A program made the position numbers and the translations under genes. Positions 12,901 to 25,551 of a stretch of 64,000 nt of DNA are shown piece by piece. Under the pieces are notes generated by a model. That model searched no databases and was not told where the DNA came from. It worked only from the letters and a program-made list of their open reading frames with translations. How positions within the stretch are numbered: the first letter of the stretch is position 1; every line of letters begins with the position of its first letter. The stretch is from Progne subis subis (Eukaryota; Chordata; Aves; Passeriformes; Hirundinidae), in NCBI GenBank assembly GCA_022316685.1, contig JAKJHU010000038.1, forward strand, positions 5,374,884-5,438,883. Reading direction: 5' to 3'.

Positions 12901-15022
12901 ACCCCAAAATTCAGTGTTCCTTTATATATGTCAACTCAGCATAAAGAGAAGGGCCATACAATACTCTGTATCTGTCAAACATATGTAGCCTAAGAGTTTA
13001 GGCACTTCCAGAAGATCAAAACTACAATTCGAGCTTCCTCAGGCTAAAGAAGCACTGAGATTTTTTATTTTCTGGCAAAATTCTCTAGCTGATTGCTACA
13101 CTATGTTGTAAAAAATGTCTCCTTTCTGCTACTCCTTTTGACTAAGTGGGGGGGTGTTGTGTAAATTGAAATACATTCTGTGTATTATGAATCTGAAGTA
13201 CTGTTATGTTGGGTCATGGAGAAATTTGGATCCAAAACCTAGGTACAGAAATGCTTTATGAGTCCCAAACAGAGCAGAGAGGAATACCAAAACCGATCCC
13301 CATTAGCCAAATTATGGGCAAGTGTTGCAACATGTATTAGCAGAATTTTTAAAATATTAACAGAAAGCATTGTGGGTTTTTTTTCCCTTGTATTCTTATA
13401 GTTATTCTGGGTTTTTATGAATTGCTCACTTGGTGTTAGCTTTCATCTGTATTTTCGTGAGTTTTATTTATTGAAGAGAAAAAACATTTGGGGTAACCAT
13501 TTGACCTTTGTTGGTTTCGTTAATTTCTGCTGCAGTATTGTAGTTTTATCAAAAATAATGATAAGGTGGATGTAAAGAACCTTTACACTTGTGTATTAGT
13601 TGTCTTATACAAGCTCATATAATTGTCTTCTGCAAAGTACTTTGGAGAGAGGCTGAAAATCTTGGAGTCCTGTAAACAATGTGCACTACAAGTCACTGTT
13701 TCCTAGACTATGCAAGACGGGTGTAGAATAACTTGAACATGAAGGGGAAATTTATGAATATTTGTTTTCTTCTCCTGCTGGTGTTTAGAACTGAATCTTT
13801 ACAATGGTAACATTATAGGAAAGTGAGCATACCTGTGAGTACTAGGGTTTTTTGACTGTAATGACACAATGTATCGCTAATAGGGCTAGAAAGTAGCTGA
13901 TATCTCTATCGGAGTAACTGGAAATAGGCATTGGCATCTGGGACTCCTGGCTTTACTTATAGCTGGAGAAATGGTCTTCATTTTCTGTTTGCATAGCTCT
14001 CCTTCCATTGCTGCTGATGTGAGGGTAAGAATTTTTTATTGAGGATAGCAATCTGCCAAGGTCTATTACAGCCCATTCCTGTATAAAATTAAAATAGAAA
14101 AGTAAGGAAAGCAGAGGGGATGGAGAGTGAGGACTATAGTCTATAGTAAGAAGTCTGAGGTGGGATCTCATATCTCAGAGAACTTGAGAAATCAGAGGGG
14201 ATCCCAGTTCAGGATATGGTGAGAAAGTGAAAGAACCCCTTTACAGAGCCCTTAACCTCTATTAAAGCATTTCAACCCATCTGCTGCGCAATCTCCTCAA
14301 TGCTCATCACTCTTCAGAAGTACCTTTCCTCCCTCATTCCCCCACCCACATTCCACCACCTGCTTCCATGTCTTCTCTTAAAGGGCGCAGAAGTCTGATG
14401 CAATTGAATCCAACTGATGCAGAAGTTCCAGCCTGAGTAGTGTACGCACATGGATCAGATTTCTGGATCATGGCCTAAGGCTGAAACTGTAGCCAAATAT
14501 TTCCCGTTTTACGTGAGACCCCGCAGCACATGGCTGTGTCCTGGAACAGTGCATTAACTTGGCAATGTTGCAAGTCATGTTTCTCTTTAAAACTAATTTT
14601 CTTCTATGAAATATCCATTGGAAATGGTACTTGCTTTTGAGTGGTTGATGGATTGCAGTAGAGAGGACTGATGGTAATCCTGTTTGGCTTTGCATTCTTC
14701 ATTTTACTTCAGGAAAAATGTAAGACAGACTCTTCACTTTCCATTACCAGTGTTTTTCAGCACAAAACAGCAACAGTTTTCTGTGTTGGTGAACTTTGAA
14801 CAATCCAGAAATGCCTTATTCCATTTTAATATTTACAGCAAGTGCACTACACTACATTGGGGTTCAGACAAATTTCCTGAATTTGTGTAAAACAGCTCAA
14901 GAAATTTGGAGCGCATAGGACACTCAAGGAATCCTTATTGCATTCAAAAATGGACTATATAATAGCTTTTCACTATGTGTATTGGTTTCAAACTACCTTT
15001 AGATCTTGGAGGTTTTGTGTGG

Positions 15023-15080
15023 GTTTTTTTTTTTTTTTGGTTTTTTTTTGTTTGTTTTTTTTTTTTTTTTTTTTTTTTTT

Positions 15081-15125
<45 letters not shown>
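15023..15125. repeat. Long T tract with G interruptions
   Basis: About 100 bases of almost pure T, broken by a few G pairs. On the - strand this is an A tract, and an AATAAA hexamer lies roughly 18 bases upstream of it (in the plus-strand segment 15126-15150). That is the arrangement of a polyadenylated transcript end. It may be a retroposed 3' end or simply an expanded homopolymer; its exact length is also vulnerable to assembly error. Confidence 0.8.
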
Positions 15126-15128
<3 letters not shown>

Positions 15129-17325
15129 TCTTAGCCTGTGCATTTTATTTGGTTCAATAAAATTGTTATATTCCAAAGCAACATCTTTCTTCTGACTGAT
15201 TTACTGTAGCCACTGAAGAAATCACTTTGCATTTTAAGTTGTTTAGGCCATTATAGCCCAGAATTTCTTTTTGTCTATGAAACTGAGGAAAAAGAATTAT
15301 GTGCTTTCCAGACAGGAAAAATACGATGTAGGACGACAATGAGGTAGGTCCATTTTCTTCAGCACTCTTCTGCTACCCTTGTGCGTGTTCATGTTAGGTA
15401 AGTGAGGCTGCTGAGGGAGGAGTTCAGACTTTGAAGATAATGCCCACTGAAGCCAATCACTCTGCAAGACTTTCCTAATCCAGTACAGCAAATTTTATGC
15501 AGTGACCCAGTGAGGTCATTTTAATATGAAGAGAAAGACTGATTAGAGAAACTGAGGAGATAAAAATGAAAGACAAGCCATTTGCAATTTTGTAACCTTT
15601 TCCCTCAAATAACCTCACAGGAAGTTTTTAATCTAAGAGTGGTTACAGAATTACCCTCATAAGTGAAAGAAATCAGTAACCAGCTGGCTCATCAAAAAAC
15701 CCCGATAATGTAAATTTCAAGAAGCTTTTCCCCAGACATCTTGCACTGGAAATACATCTGGACTTGTAAAAAATTCCATAATCACCTAAAATTCCACAAA
15801 CAATTGGTCTTAGTTTGTCAGTTGAAGCTTGCCAGCTTCAGGTCCTCTTTCTGCATGAAAATCTGTGCTAATGCTACTGCCAGTCATTAGTGGTTTACTG
15901 CTCTTTGTTTTGTTACATTGCCCAGTGTGTTTGAACTCCACCAGTCTTGACATTTAATCAAAAAGCCTGTGCCTCTGTAACCCTCTGAGAACTGATCACA
16001 CACATTTGGGAAAGACCACGTTATTTAATTTTTGAGAACAGATTTATTGCAGATTTATTATTTTTTTTTTCCAAGTGAAGCACTGAAATGAAGCAATCCA
16101 CACACAGTTATTTTGGTATTCATTCTGACAGGGAAGTGACATTACATTTATTTATAAACTAAAGTGAATTTTGTGATTTAATATTTGTTTTCATTGAAAT
16201 GAAAATTATTTGAAGGGAAAAATGGGATTTTAGGAATGATTAAAACCAAAAAGATAAGTTAATTTAACAATATAATTATCTTCTTTAAATCTGGAAAGAC
16301 ATATATGAAGAATGATCAGTACTTTGCATACTTCAAATTGTTAATCAACATAAATATAACAAAACATAATCTTGTATTTGTCAGGATTAATCCCACTGAG
16401 ATTCATTGCACACATAATTCCAGCATCTAAGAGTTTGTCCTATCATATTCTTGAAACACTTTAACTACAGAAAAGTTGTAAATTTTGTGGGTTTAATTTT
16501 TTTTTTTTTTTTTTTTTTCATAATCACATGATAAAAACTAGCTTATCAAAGTAGCTCAGAAAACTTTTGGCTAGAATTAAAACTGAGGGCACTTGAGCAC
16601 TTTAAGTACAAGTTTGGTGTTTTAGGGTTATCAGCCCAAGCTTATGAGTGGAGATGGCTTCTTCTTAGTGGAACAAACTTTCCTGATCTGTTCCCACTTG
16701 AAAAGAGGGGAAAAGGAAATACCTGAGAGACTTGAAAGAAGGCTGTAGATGTGAGGATTTCTTCCTAAAGTTCCCAGCCTCTAAACAAACCCAAAGAAGA
16801 TTAATTCCAGGAACAATAAATACCTGCAAACACTTTTTGAAACAAAATCAGCAGAATGAATACATTAAACTCTCAAACAAAGCATTTTGTTCACCCCATC
16901 ATAGCAAGTAGTAATGCTCAGTTTGTTTATGAAATCTAAAACTATGGGTTTGGACCCTGGTTAAGTCAAACTTCAAATTGTGCTTGAGTTAAATCAGATT
17001 TGGATCACTGTCCTTTCAGGAATGTACATCTTCAAATAGATTTCAGATTCCTGTGGCTAGATTCCCCAGAATAAATGCACGGCCCTTGGCAAAGGACTTG
17101 AAAATGGAAAAGTAAGTGAGAGCTTTGAAGCTTTTGTGGCCCCCTCATCTCCAAGCTGGCTGAAATCAATCCAGTTCCAAGTCAGTGTGCTCCGATGTCC
17201 CTGGCCTACAGGAACTATTCTGGCAGTCAGGAACTGATGCAGGCAAAAAAGCAAGAGCTACTTACTTTTCCATGTGAGAAAGAGGCAGGAGAGGGAGACA
17301 TAAACTAGGATCCTGGCCTTCTGCC

Positions 17326-18779
17326 TGTCATAGTTTTAATTTTAAATTAGGCAGAAACACTACTCAGTGTAGTAGTTTTATGTTTACTAAATTTTGGTTT
17401 TGGTACTTACTCTTTTTGTGAGAGAGAGAGACTAGAAGAAAAACAAAGCAGGCTTAACTTTAAAATTAACAAATAGTTTATTAACTTACACTAAAAGAAT
17501 AGAAAAACAGAAAGTTGGAAAAAAACTAAAATGGAATGAAACTTCAAAAACTTTTCCCTCTTTTTACAAACTGTTCACTTTCTTACAAAACAACATAAAG
17601 AGACAAAACTTGTAATTTTCAGTCAGTTTCATTATCTGATAATAGTCTTTCATTAATTCATTAGGGGAAGAGTATCTTTTCGAGTCATGGATCTCACTGA
17701 CAACTTAGAACAGTTCTCTTGTGGGTTTTAAACTGTCACAAAAACAACCGCCCGGAGAAACTTGCCTTTGTGACCTTCCCAGGAGCACTTTCCCAAGCTG
17801 CTTATGGGTCATGGGTCTTAGACTTTTGCATATTGGGGTGTCACCTTTTAAAGATTAATAACTCCAAAGCAAAAGATTTTTCACTTCAAGTTACAGAGAT
17901 ATCACAAACACTTTTGCTTAAATCTACACACAAATTAAAACAATCATCTCCCCAAATGCATATCTTTCCCATGATTTAAAGGAAATGACCTAAATACAGA
18001 GTCAATTTCCATGGCTTAAGTAAGAATAGAACAACCAACTCTTCAACTCTCTGTCTTAATAGTCTTTTCACTCTTGCTTTACTGACTTCATCCTGTTGTT
18101 CTTTATGTTCACTCTGTCTTTTCTTACTCTCTCAGAGAAGGGCTGAGCTCTGGAAGCTTCATGCTGCTAAGAAAGAGTTAAATCTACTTAGAGTCTTTGT
18201 TTTTCTTTTTGTGGCTCCTGGTGTTAGATGTTTCAAGGCCGAGCTGATGAGGGAGGAAGAACTCAGAGAAACATGAGAGATCGGAGCACCCAAGCAGTCT
18301 GAAATCACAGAAACCAGGCAGGATCATAAATGCCTTCTCAGCCCACCCTTTGGTGTAAATCGGAGTGGCTTCAGCCCAAATAGTATCCATAGCTTTTATC
18401 AGGGGCCTGGCAGAGATCTCTTTTTTTCCAAAGAAATCTGAAGAAAGTAGCTGTTAAAAATAGCAACTTCCCCTTCCTCCCCCTTCACCTGGGAGCCGAT
18501 GGAATCTGGCCAGGCCTCAGGCCAGATCCCCCCCCAAAAAGGGGGGGAGCAGCAGGCCCAACTCGATGTTACCTGTCTCTCTCTGGCTAAAGGAAGAAGG
18601 AAAGACCCCACCTACAGGAAATTAAGGAGTTTTATATGGTACTTCCCAGAGTCGCAACTAACAATTTCAGTAGTCAGAATAGATGTCAATATTCTAACTA
18701 ACTCTCTGATAAGTCTTGACCTGGAGAATTATTTTACATTCTTTTATAACTAAAAACTAAACTGTACTAACCCATGACA
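17326..18779 (-). mobile_element. Solo LTR of an endogenous retrovirus (ERVL-like), with 5-bp target duplication
   Basis: Read on the - strand, the element starts TGTCATGGG and ends CTATGACA, giving the TG...CA ends of an LTR with matching 6-base inverted tips. It is flanked on both sides by the direct repeat CTGCC (17321-17325 and 18780-18784), a perfect 5-bp target-site duplication. Inside are a TATA-like box (minus-strand ATATAAAA at 18630-18637), a second weaker one near 18399, and a polyadenylation hexamer AATAAA at 17477-17482, about 150 bases before the 3' end. No primer-binding site, gag, pol or env sequence lies beside it, so it is a solo LTR, presumably left by recombination between two LTRs. 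The 5-bp duplication fits ERVL or some ERV1 families better than ERVK (6 bp). At 1454 bp it is long for an LTR. Open frames inside it show no known protein and are ignored. Confidence 0.88.
18528..18547. repeat. C-run/G-run hairpin inside the LTR
   Basis: Eight C, five A and seven G lie in direct succession, forming a near-perfect stem with a 5-base loop. It sits within the 5' part of the LTR at 17326-18779 and is probably a property of that family or a local expansion. Confidence 0.85.
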
Positions 18780-19722
18780 CTGCCTAAAAGTTATCTTTTT
18801 CTAGAAAGGAAAAAACCATTAAGAATCTTCTTGTGTTCAAAGAGTGGATTAATGCTACCGTTAGGAAGAAGGTCCTGTTATAAATTGTACAAAATTTTGC
18901 ATCAGGTTTATGAAGAAATTGGAAGGGGCAGAGGATCAGCTGGAGCATTTGGAAAGGAACAGATCAGGTGTGTGGATGATGGACATAGATTAAAATTGAT
19001 GTTAGTGGTATTAGAGGCTGGTGTAGTAGACAGTAATATATGTTGCTTATAAGTTAATGTCAGACACCTACAGCTCATTTTTGACAAAGAAATGCTGGAT
19101 TATGTACTTGATTTTGAATGCCTTGGTTTCTAGGAGCAGCTAAGAGGACAGATGCTTAAATGTGTTGAACACAAAGGCTCTTTGTGTAAGTTAATGGAAG
19201 CTTTCCTTGTGTGAACCTATGAACAGCAAGGCCTCCACAGTCTGAAGTTTGAAATGAAGTGGCATTGCACTGAAAAATCTCACCCTACCTGCCTCAGCAT
19301 CTCTGTTTATAAAGTAAATTATTTTTAGACAGCGATATACTTCCATATGGGTTGTATAAACTTACATATTGTATTTGAAGATATTTCAGATAAGTGCAGA
19401 AGAGAACTGAAAATATGTTCTAAGTGACCACTACATACAGGTGTTTTACTTCTGTCTACTAAGCTGACAAAAATTATGTAGTCTACTGTGTACCAACTGT
19501 AACCAACATACAAGTGCATTGTTTATTGTCCAAATATAGGTGCAGAATCTTATAATGAATCCTAGAACCCATTTGTCAGAAGAGAGAAAAAGGAACAAGA
19601 CACAGCCTAATAAACTACCCACTGATTTACAGAGACTGAAACAAAGAAATGCTTTTCAGTGGAAATCAGTATATATATTGACACAGAAGTTTCTCAATAT
19701 TTTGGTACATATATCTCCATAG

Positions 19723-19754
<32 letters not shown>

Positions 19755-22700
19755 GATAAGCTAGTGAGAGACACAATTACTTCTCTACCCTTCACAGGCA
19801 GAATATAGACACAGAAAAACAACCTTGAAGCAAGCAAAGCAGCTTCAGTCAGATCCATAGTTACTCTCACATTTTTTTCCTTTAAATTTGATCTATCCTT
19901 GGGTTTATCTTTCCAAGGGGTTTAACTTTCCAAGAGGTTTTTAAATGTTTGAACCGTGATTTGAAAACACAGAAGAGTCAATAACCAAGTAAATGTCTTC
20001 TTATGGTGGATATAATTTTTCTTGAAGGTTAAAGCCCAAAGTACTATGATTTGTAAGTTAAATTCCTCCCTATTTTTGATATGCTTCTTTTTTATTAGCT
20101 GGATTTTCAACAGCAATGACTGAAGGATTTTCAAAATGGGTTTATGAGCACATAAACCTAGAAATAAAATACAACTTCTCTTAAAAAAAATCCTTTAAAT
20201 TTTTTTCCCTAAATTTAGAATATTAGGTTTCTACATTTCATTCTTCAGAGCAGAAGGGTTAACCAAATGTTGCAGACAGATCATTATGAAATGTTTTCCT
20301 CTCTCCAGAAGGATGACTTTTTTGCGCCATGCAGTGCATTGTGCAATGTTCCGTTGCAATGCAAACTATAGATTTCTGTGGCTATGGGGCCTCTTGTTGA
20401 GTGGGAGGTCATGAAAATTATTCTTTGCTCCCTGGTGATTTCGTCAAGTAGGATCCATTTTGCCAAAACTGAAACGGCCCCTGCTCAAGCTTTCCTGTAA
20501 ATCAAAATGCATATGGAGTTTTTTTCCCATATTTCTGTTGTAGAGCAGTTACTTTCCTTCTGAATTATGCCTCCTTTTCCTCTTTGGTGGTTATGTGTTT
20601 CAGCTCATGTTCTCCTGTACAGTGATCTCAGTTTATTCCAACTCAACTACCATCTGCAACATGTTCAGCATTTACATGCGTCTTTTTCCCACCTGGTAGT
20701 AGGAACACATGATCGTAGGGAGGGAACTACAGGCTGTGGTCCTCTGCCCAGAGCATCATAACTGGCACAGTCATCACAGAGTGGAGACAGAGGGAGCTGA
20801 GTGCCCCGAGTGGCTGTGACTTCATAGCTTGCAGTGTGAGCTGATCCACCCTCAAACGGCACACAGGGCAATGCCAGTGTGAATTACTGCTTACTGTGAT
20901 TTCCAAAACATGCTTGGGTGCCATTAACACTCTCTCAACTCTTACTCATTTTAAAAAAAGTTGATTTTATCAGGGAAAGGATCACAAAGCCTTTCAACCC
21001 ACAATTTTATGTTCTCCTTTAATATTGAGTTTACTAAAGCCATTTTATCAAACAAAACTTTTAAAATAGGCTTGTCAGCTATTTATTGACTCTAAAATTA
21101 ATTTTTGTAGTTGAAGCACACATCCCCAGAAAATTGGAAATTATGGAAACAGAACTACAAAAACAGTGGGCTTTGCAAGTCTGATTTGACTATATGTAAT
21201 ATAAATTCATTCTCTCGACATTCAAACCTTCCCAGTGGAATTTGAGTTATACCAGCAAAAATCAGCATTGCTCTGCTCTTTTCTTCAGGGCTACATTGGC
21301 TTATTACCATTGAACCTCACCTCTGAGAAAGTTTAGGTAATTAGTTAATGTAAGTCACTTAGCTTCTTCAAGAGCTTTGTTGTAAACTGATGGACAACTT
21401 TCATTCCTGCTTCAGACTTTGCTTATTGTTGAAATTCAAAAAATAGCAGCATAGTTGGCTAAAATGTTCAAGCCACATCCCTAACTGCATTTTACAGAGG
21501 TGCATGATGCATAGCCTACAGTATTCCTGCCTTATTCTAGGTCCTTACTGTACTTCCTAGATCATGAAAGATCATGAACATCCTTCACTGAGAAAGATGT
21601 TGCATCTGTTTTATGACTTGCAGTTTTAATGTAGACCTTGGAGTCTCATTAACAGAAATTAATTCATTAGTTGTAGAAATTTTCTCGTCATTTCAGTCAG
21701 ATTAAAAAAGAGTTTAGTATCAAAGTAGGTCTATGAATATGTATTTTTCCAAGAGTTTTGTAACCACTTATAAATAGTTTTAGAAGGATCTCATATGAAC
21801 TTCAGTTAATAATTCTGCTTGGTTTCTACCATTATTCAATATTTTGAGCATAAACTCCATTCAGTTGTTTGGGCTTTTTTTTTTTTTTTTTTAATATAAA
21901 AGGCTTCCTTAAATCTGCCTTATGTTTCCAGTTAGTTAAATTAGATGTTTATTGGCTTGGATGAAGTAATGACTACTTTGTTTGCTGAATTAAGTGCAAT
22001 CAAATAAACAATCCAGACTTCTCATGTATTAGGTATAAAAGTCACCATCACTGCAGTTTGAAAAATCATGGGAGGAAAGTATTGAGTATATGGGATCAAA
22101 GTAGTTTAAATTTTAGTAGAAAGCAGCAAATTTTCTGGTTTGGATGGGTTTAAATAATGCATATGAGACAATTATCAATGGTGGTACTGTGCTATAGTGT
22201 TGTGCTCCTACAAACAGCAAGCAAAAATCTCAGATGTCGAGTGTCATACTTCTCAATGGTTTTATCCTTAACAAAGGTGATAGGATATGTAACCTTCTGA
22301 GGCGCTAATTCTAAAAACATGAAGCAAACATCCATTCCTCTTCTTGGTTTTTTGAAGAGTCATCAAAATCATGCATTTGGAGTTCTTAAACAGAGGGGGC
22401 ATACAAAAATGTACACGTGCTTTGAAAACCTGGCCCAAGATATTTTATCTTTGTCTCTTTGCCAAAGAATGCTAGCTATTTTCAAAGGCTATTTACAAGT
22501 TACAGGAAGTTCCCACCAGATTAGAACTGTTTTAGGAAAAGTTAAAACCTGGCCCAAATTATTCCACAGCACAATTTTTTTTTAATCTGCACATACAGTT
22601 TTTACATCTATAAAGAGAGTTAATTTTGATAAGGAAACCAAATGCATTGAACACACATAGCAACATGTCTTTGTCAAAGGCTGCTGTTAGAGTCCCTGTG

Positions 22701-25520
22701 GTTGGTAATGTAAACAAAGTGCTGTAGGTCTGTTTTGATGAAAGATTGGTCAAATAACTCTCTTTTTGCTGGATAGCAGGAAATGCTTTGGACAGCAGTT
22801 GTAAAGATTCTGGTATCATTTTACTGTGACCTGAGAAATGAAACTGGCTAAATAAACAACAAGTAAATTTGACCTACCTTTAGTCATAGGTGGATAGTTA
22901 CATAGTGTCACTTTATTAATCTGACTATAACTTTGATTTTTTTTTTTCTCTGCTATTTTTTCCCACTATAATGCAGAAAAAAAAAAAAATCACTGTGATT
23001 CAGAGAACAAGTTGAAAAAATAAAACTGGAGATGTGTTTTTGTAACTTCCTGAGTGGATGAAACTCTACTAATTTAGAAGATACATCCTCATCCCCATTG
23101 GATTATTTATAGTAAAGATGTGAAATATATCTTGACTGTATGACATATGAGCAAAAAGAGTAATTCCAAAGATGAACAGAATTTCTTAAATAAGTTGCGT
23201 ACTGCAGCCACCAAAAGAGGAATTACTTCTACTTATATCTGATAAATAAAATTTTAATTATGGCTGTATGTATGGGGAAGCATAAACACAAGCTATGTGT
23301 ATCTGTCTATCTATCTATGTATCTATTTAAATACTGGATTGGGAAGGTATGAATCATTTTCTTTTTTAATAAAGTAGATAAAATGAAGAAATAGAAATTC
23401 TTGAGTGATCCAAAGGGAGCAAGCTACTCAGGGAGTAAAGTTTTCTTCTGAAGTATCTTGATTTGAACTACTTGAAACCAAAACATTCACATTTATTCTC
23501 CCTGCTATCTGAGCCCATCTCTTGTGCTATCCTTTAGTTAAATATTGGCAAATTCAACAAAAATGTTGAAACTTTATAAGAAGTGTAAGTTCAAGGAGAC
23601 TTTTTGTTGGAGCCATCATTACATGAAATCTGACTATTGCAAAATTTTTATATCACAAGACTTTCTAAAAATTAAAAACTTTAAAATGGTTAGTATGAAA
23701 ATTCTTTCTCTTTCCACTCTCAAGAATGAACACACCATAGCTCAAAAGATGCACTGAATCAATCACTTTATTTTTTCATCTTCTTGCTTTTATCTAATGG
23801 TTCAATTGCCAGCATTTGATGTAAATGGCTAAGGGCTTCCCCTGCTTTCTCAAGTTTTTTTAATAATAACTTTATTCCATTAGGATTTTGTGTTCAGCAT
23901 TGATCATAACTGAGGGAAAATACTGAATTCCAAGCCAGTAAAAAATCAGGTTTACAAATTAGTGATTAAGCAGTGGAAATTTATTTATAGTGTATACGAG
24001 AGCTCTGGAAAAAGTTCTGTTTCAGGGAAATACATGTTTTTGAGAAAGCAACTAACATGCTAGTTTTTGCTGTTATATGCTTTATAATTAACATGCATTG
24101 TATATATATTTTTATACTTAAAAGGTCATAAATTTTCAATTAAAATTGAGCAGAGATACAGCCTAGGACTGTTGTTTTGTTAATTTCTCAAGCTGTGCAA
24201 AATTCAAACAGCAGAAGACTTTCACTATAAGTCTAAAATATAAAATATTTTATCTCACAAACAGGTACACTGGCATGGCTCCCAGGGTTCATATTTTTAG
24301 TGGTTTTTAGTCAAAATTCTGATCTGCAATTCTATTTGTGTCAATGTAGTTACACTGCTGTAAGTGTTGGCACAAGGTCTTCAGGCTGTGCTGTCTCTCC
24401 CGGGTCTAGAACAAAACTTAACATCTCAGCTAGAAGAATCCCTGCTTTCTGTTCTGCTCAAGAAATATCCTGTAGGTCTTTAATATCTCTTTATCTCTCT
24501 GGCAATCCAAAGAGGCCCTGCTCTCTGACACCAGTCTAATAGGCTCATTCTTCACCACAAGTCAAGATGTATAATGGAGCCTTTTCAATCTGGAAGAAGA
24601 TGACTCTTGCAATGGCAGCACTCTAAAAAGATTGTGTCAGCAGGTTGCCTGTATTTATCTGGGCAGTTATTCCAGGATGAATCATCTGTATATAGGAGTA
24701 CCTGTATATCTCTATCTCTGTGGACATATCTGGAAGGAAATCATCCTATTACTGACATTTACATGAGTGGAATCTTTGTATTTTTCATATCCTACCTTGA
24801 TTTACTGAATTCTGTGGTAAAGCTATATTGAAGTAAAGCACTTGTCCTGTTGCCATCTCGACTCTCTGTGTGGCTCATCTTTGTGGAAGTCACGAGCAAT
24901 TGTTATGCAAGATCTGATTCCTGCACTCTAATTCTCACCTTGCAGTGAGATAATGTTCCCAGTCTGTCAGTATTTACACACAACCACCTCAGGGCCATTT
25001 CTCTCCTATTACAATATATAATGGAGATTACTTACTGCAAGCTGCTGTGTCTCTCTACACTAAAGAAAGTATTTGTTTAAAAGCTGCTTTCCCTGCTCAA
25101 AACTTCTTCCACAGAACTGGAGAGAGTACCAAGTGCTGAAAATCACTTACTTGAAGCACAACAAATGGTGAAAATTATGATCTAGAGCACTAGGAATGAC
25201 AAGTGCTGTCTTGCTTTCTTATGCCACTAACTTATTCTTTAGTAGTTACTAGGAGCATTGCCTGAAAACATGACTGGACTGTACTGGACAGTACTACTGT
25301 ACTACTGGAACTTTACCTGCCTGTGTCTAATTCTAGGAACTGTGGAGTGTATTTCTCAATAAGCTCTGCAAATACGGAGGTATCATTGGTGGGAGTGAGA
25401 TTGAAGGATGCTTTTTTTTAAAAAAGGCATCTACTACTCCAGTAGGATCTCTACCGTGGTAGGAATTCCTTTTAGACTCAGAAAGTCCATTTTCTGAAAA
25501 GGATCAGAAACCTACAGAAC

Positions 25521-25551
25521 TTATGCCTGTAGGCATAAATCTACAGATTTA
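25521..25551. repeat. Two overlapping perfect hairpins
   Basis: TTATGCC-TGTA-GGCATAA (25521-25538) is immediately followed, with a 3-base overlap, by TAAATC-TACA-GATTTA (25536-25551). Both stems are perfect (7 and 6 bp) with 4-base loops. Only one of the two can form at a time on a single strand. I see no transposon ends or RNA gene around them. Confidence 0.7.

Larger units (their letters stand above)
3346..17325. other. Unique AT-rich non-coding DNA
   Basis: Nearly 14 kb with no supportable gene. Open frames of up to about 104 codons occur but show no recognisable domain, are not joined by plausible splice sites and match chance expectation. The contents I can name are short repeats: a 9-bp tandem repeat at 3889-3947, A-rich runs near 7281-7305, T runs at 10556-10570 and 16497-16518, and the long T tract at 15023-15125, listed separately. 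Two near-identical 20-base units lie side by side near 7935-7975. Confidence 0.6.

Noticed and set aside
14988..15195. Poly-phenylalanine and poly-lysine frames
   Set aside because: Pure by-products of the T tract at 15023-15125.
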